Shown piece by piece: positions 13,627 through 14,533 of a DNA stretch of 14,533 nt; position 1 is the stretch's first letter, and the number at the start of each line of letters is the position of its first letter. Position numbers and translations under genes: made by a program. The notes under the pieces were generated by a model. That model was not told the DNA's origin. It made no database searches and saw nothing but the letters and a program-made list of their open reading frames with translations. The DNA comes from an uncultured Clostridia bacterium (lineage in GTDB: Bacteria > Bacillota > Clostridia > Oscillospirales > Ruminococcaceae): NCBI GenBank assembly GCA_944388825.1, contig CALXKG010000020.1, positions 1 through 14,533 of the forward strand, written 5' to 3'.

Positions 13627-13962
13627 TTAGTCCGGCAAGATTTCAACTTCAGCAAAAATCATGTCAATTGCCTTTTGCAGCAGATCTTTTGGAAGCTGTT
13701 CTACAATATGATAGCTCCTTGCCCGCAGATCCAGGGATTTCAGATGCTCACACAGGATAACGCCTGTTGTAGCCGTGCGATCGTCCAGCGGAAGATGAAG
13801 GGGAAACCTGTTGTTTGTATTGGTAATAGGACAAACAATAGCCAGATTGGTTTTCTGGTTAAAGAAGTTGTTGCTGACGACAAGAGCGGGACGATATCCA
13901 GCCTGTTCATGTCCCGCCTGCGGGTTGAAGTTGACCTTAATGATATCGCCCTGTCTTACCAT
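13627..13962 (-). CDS. mazF: MazF/PemK-type endoribonuclease toxin
   Basis: A 111-residue toxin of the MazF/PemK/NdoA family, which cuts mRNA at short specific sequences to arrest growth. The start MVRQGDIIKVNFNPQAGHEQAGYRPALVVSN matches the family, and the two catalytic residues are present as R24 (GYRPALV) and T47 (CPITN). The length is normal and the gene appears intact. Its ATG overlaps the antitoxin stop by seven bases (ATGGTAA), giving coupled translation. Base composition is lower in GC than the adjoining pfl genes, which suggests acquisition. It has no terminator immediately after it; the bidirectional terminator at 13451-13499 is the next stop. Confidence 0.93.
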   Translation of the reverse strand: MVRQGDIIKVNFNPQAGHEQAGYRPALVVSNNFFNQKTNLAIVCPITNTNNRFPLHLPLDDRTATTGVILCEHLKSLDLRARSYHIVEQLPKDLLQKAIDMIFAEVEILPD

Positions 13963-14195
13963 ACTTCCTCCCCGACGGGCTTGCCCCAGTCTACTTCTTC
14001 CGAGGTATAGCCGTCTTCAAACCCTGCAAAGAGTTCTACAATGTTTTTTCTTTTTTCCGCCTTCTGCAAAATGACTTTATCATTCTCAACGGAAAGGAGC
14101 AGAGGCTCATTGTTGGCCCAATTCATGGTTTCCATGATGGTTTTGGGGATCCGAACGCCCTGGCTGTTGCCCCATTTCTGAATGGTTGTAATCAC
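13956..14195 (-). CDS. mazE: MazE/AbrB-type antitoxin
   Basis: A 79-residue protein with an N-terminal swapped-hairpin AbrB/MazE DNA-binding domain (TIQKWGNSQGVRIPKTIMETMNW, about 3-25, through VENDKVILQKAEK) and an acidic C-terminal tail (FAGFEDGYTSEEVDWGKPVGEEVW), which in this family wraps around and inhibits MazF. GTG at 14195 is chosen: GAGGGGG lies 8 bases upstream and the promoter's start site near 14216 precedes it. A TTG at 14234 in the same frame would lie upstream of the transcription start. The protein probably represses its own operon by binding the paired palindromes at 14213-14231. Confidence 0.92.
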   Translation of the reverse strand: MITTIQKWGNSQGVRIPKTIMETMNWANNEPLLLSVENDKVILQKAEKRKNIVELFAGFEDGYTSEEVDWGKPVGEEVW

Positions 14196-14212
14196 GATAC
14201 ATTCCCCCTCTA

Positions 14213-14231
14213 GTATATACTTAGTATATAC
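14213..14231. promoter_or_regulatory. Twin palindromic operator of the mazEF operon
   Basis: Two copies of the perfect 8-bp palindrome GTATATAC (14213-14220 and 14224-14231) are spaced 11 bases centre to centre, about one helix turn. The second covers the -10 box and the first the predicted start site. This fits autoregulation by the antitoxin or toxin-antitoxin complex. The binding role is inferred. Confidence 0.7.
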
Positions 14232-14251
14232 CAATATGCGGTAAATGTCAA
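14223..14251 (-). promoter_or_regulatory. Sigma-A type promoter of mazEF
   Basis: On the minus strand a perfect TTGACA (-35, 14251-14246), a 17-base spacer and TATACT (-10, 14228-14223). The predicted start at about 14216 leaves a leader of some 20 bases before the GTG start of the antitoxin. Confidence 0.88.
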
Positions 14252-14292
14252 GTGGATTTCAGCAAACGGATTTTCCATGGTTGTATACGCAC

Positions 14293-14329
14293 AAACAGCT
14301 CCCCGCCTTTTATACGCGGGGAGCTGTTT
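14293..14329 (-). terminator. Terminator-like hairpin after the S15/CocE-type hydrolase gene
   Basis: AAACAGCTCCCCGC and GCGGGGAGCTGTTT form a perfect 14-bp stem with a 9-base loop, 10 bases past the hydrolase stop codon. The T-run after the stem is short, so it may be only partly intrinsic, but its position suits a terminator of the incoming minus-strand gene. Confidence 0.65.
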
Positions 14330-14338
14330 AATGTCCGT

Positions 14339-14533
14339 TTACTTCTTCATCCGCACCGGCAAAATCACCGCCGACGGGTATTCCCGCCCGCAGTAGACGG
14401 TCTGGTTCGCGACGTCCACCTCCCCGTGGAGCGACCAGGGGCCTTCTTTATTCGGGTGGACGGCGTACTGGGGGAAGTCGGAGGAGCTGATGTCCAGCCG
14501 CAGCCGGCTGCCGGCCTTTAGCAGCCAGACGAT
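14339..14533 (-). CDS. CocE/NonD (peptidase S15) family hydrolase, C-terminal end
   Basis: The last 64 residues of a larger protein, whose N-terminal part lies beyond the right edge. The visible part, LLKAGSRLRLDISSSDFPQYAVHPN...NQTVYCGREYPSAVILPVRMKK, matches the end of the C-terminal beta-sandwich domain (PepX_C) of S15/CocE-NonD alpha/beta hydrolases, where 'G..lrldisSsdFP' and 'qtvyhg...S.viLPv' are characteristic. The catalytic Ser-Asp-His domain is not in the window, so activity (X-Pro dipeptidyl peptidase, acylase or esterase) cannot be decided. Codon use is GC-rich like the main genome, unlike the mazEF pair beside it. Confidence 0.85.
   Translation of the reverse strand: MVWLLKAGSRLRLDISSSDFPQYAVHPNKEGPWSLHGEVDVANQTVYCGREYPSAVILPVRMKK

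Noticed and set aside
13395..13655. 86-residue minus-strand gene starting inside mazF
   Set aside because: It runs through a strong terminator and into the antisense of pflB; only the part at 13500-13626 is worth noting as a possible remnant.

Overview
The window looks like chromosomal DNA from an anaerobic, fairly high-GC member of the Clostridia (Bacillota), possibly Oscillospiraceae/Ruminococcaceae-like. The support is strong AGGAGG-type ribosome binding sites, sigma-A type promoters with 17-base spacers, a pyruvate formate-lyase system, an oligoendopeptidase F and a two-subunit type serine dehydratase. The exact genus cannot be read from the sequence.

Layout. 1-1467 (minus strand): sdaAB (L-serine dehydratase beta subunit), followed by the N-terminal part of a PepF-type oligoendopeptidase that runs off the left edge. 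1468-1957: gene-free stretch with the sdaAB promoter, a 122-bp tandem repeat (about 2.5 copies) and a terminator. 1958-2548 (minus): a metallo-beta-lactamase-fold hydrolase whose promoter is separated from the start codon by a folded leader ending in a terminator, which looks like an attenuator. 2853-5607 (plus): promoter, GT4 glycosyltransferase and an overlapping HI0933/BaiN-type flavoprotein. 5664-9625 (plus): promoter, nucleotidyltransferase, TtcA-like PP-loop protein, a 58-residue membrane protein, and a secreted beta-helix protein with C-terminal cell-wall-binding repeats, closed by a bidirectional terminator. 9632-9994 (minus): small DUF4870-like membrane protein with its promoter.

10109-13499 (plus): the pyruvate formate-lyase locus. 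A strong promoter is followed by a ZTP/ZMP (pfl motif) riboswitch with terminator, then pflA (activating enzyme), a nested inverted repeat in the gap, pflB and a strong terminator. The riboswitch would raise pfl expression when ZMP/ZTP signals a shortage of 10-formyl-tetrahydrofolate, so that PFL supplies formate for one-carbon metabolism.

13627-14251 (minus): a lower-GC mazEF-type toxin-antitoxin pair with two palindromic operator boxes on its promoter, probably an insertion. 14293-14533 (minus): terminator and C-terminal end of an S15/CocE-NonD type hydrolase.

The least explained elements are the attenuator-like leader of the MBL hydrolase, the nested inverted repeat between pflA and pflB, the 122-bp repeat array, and the base-composition mosaic inside the surface protein gene.
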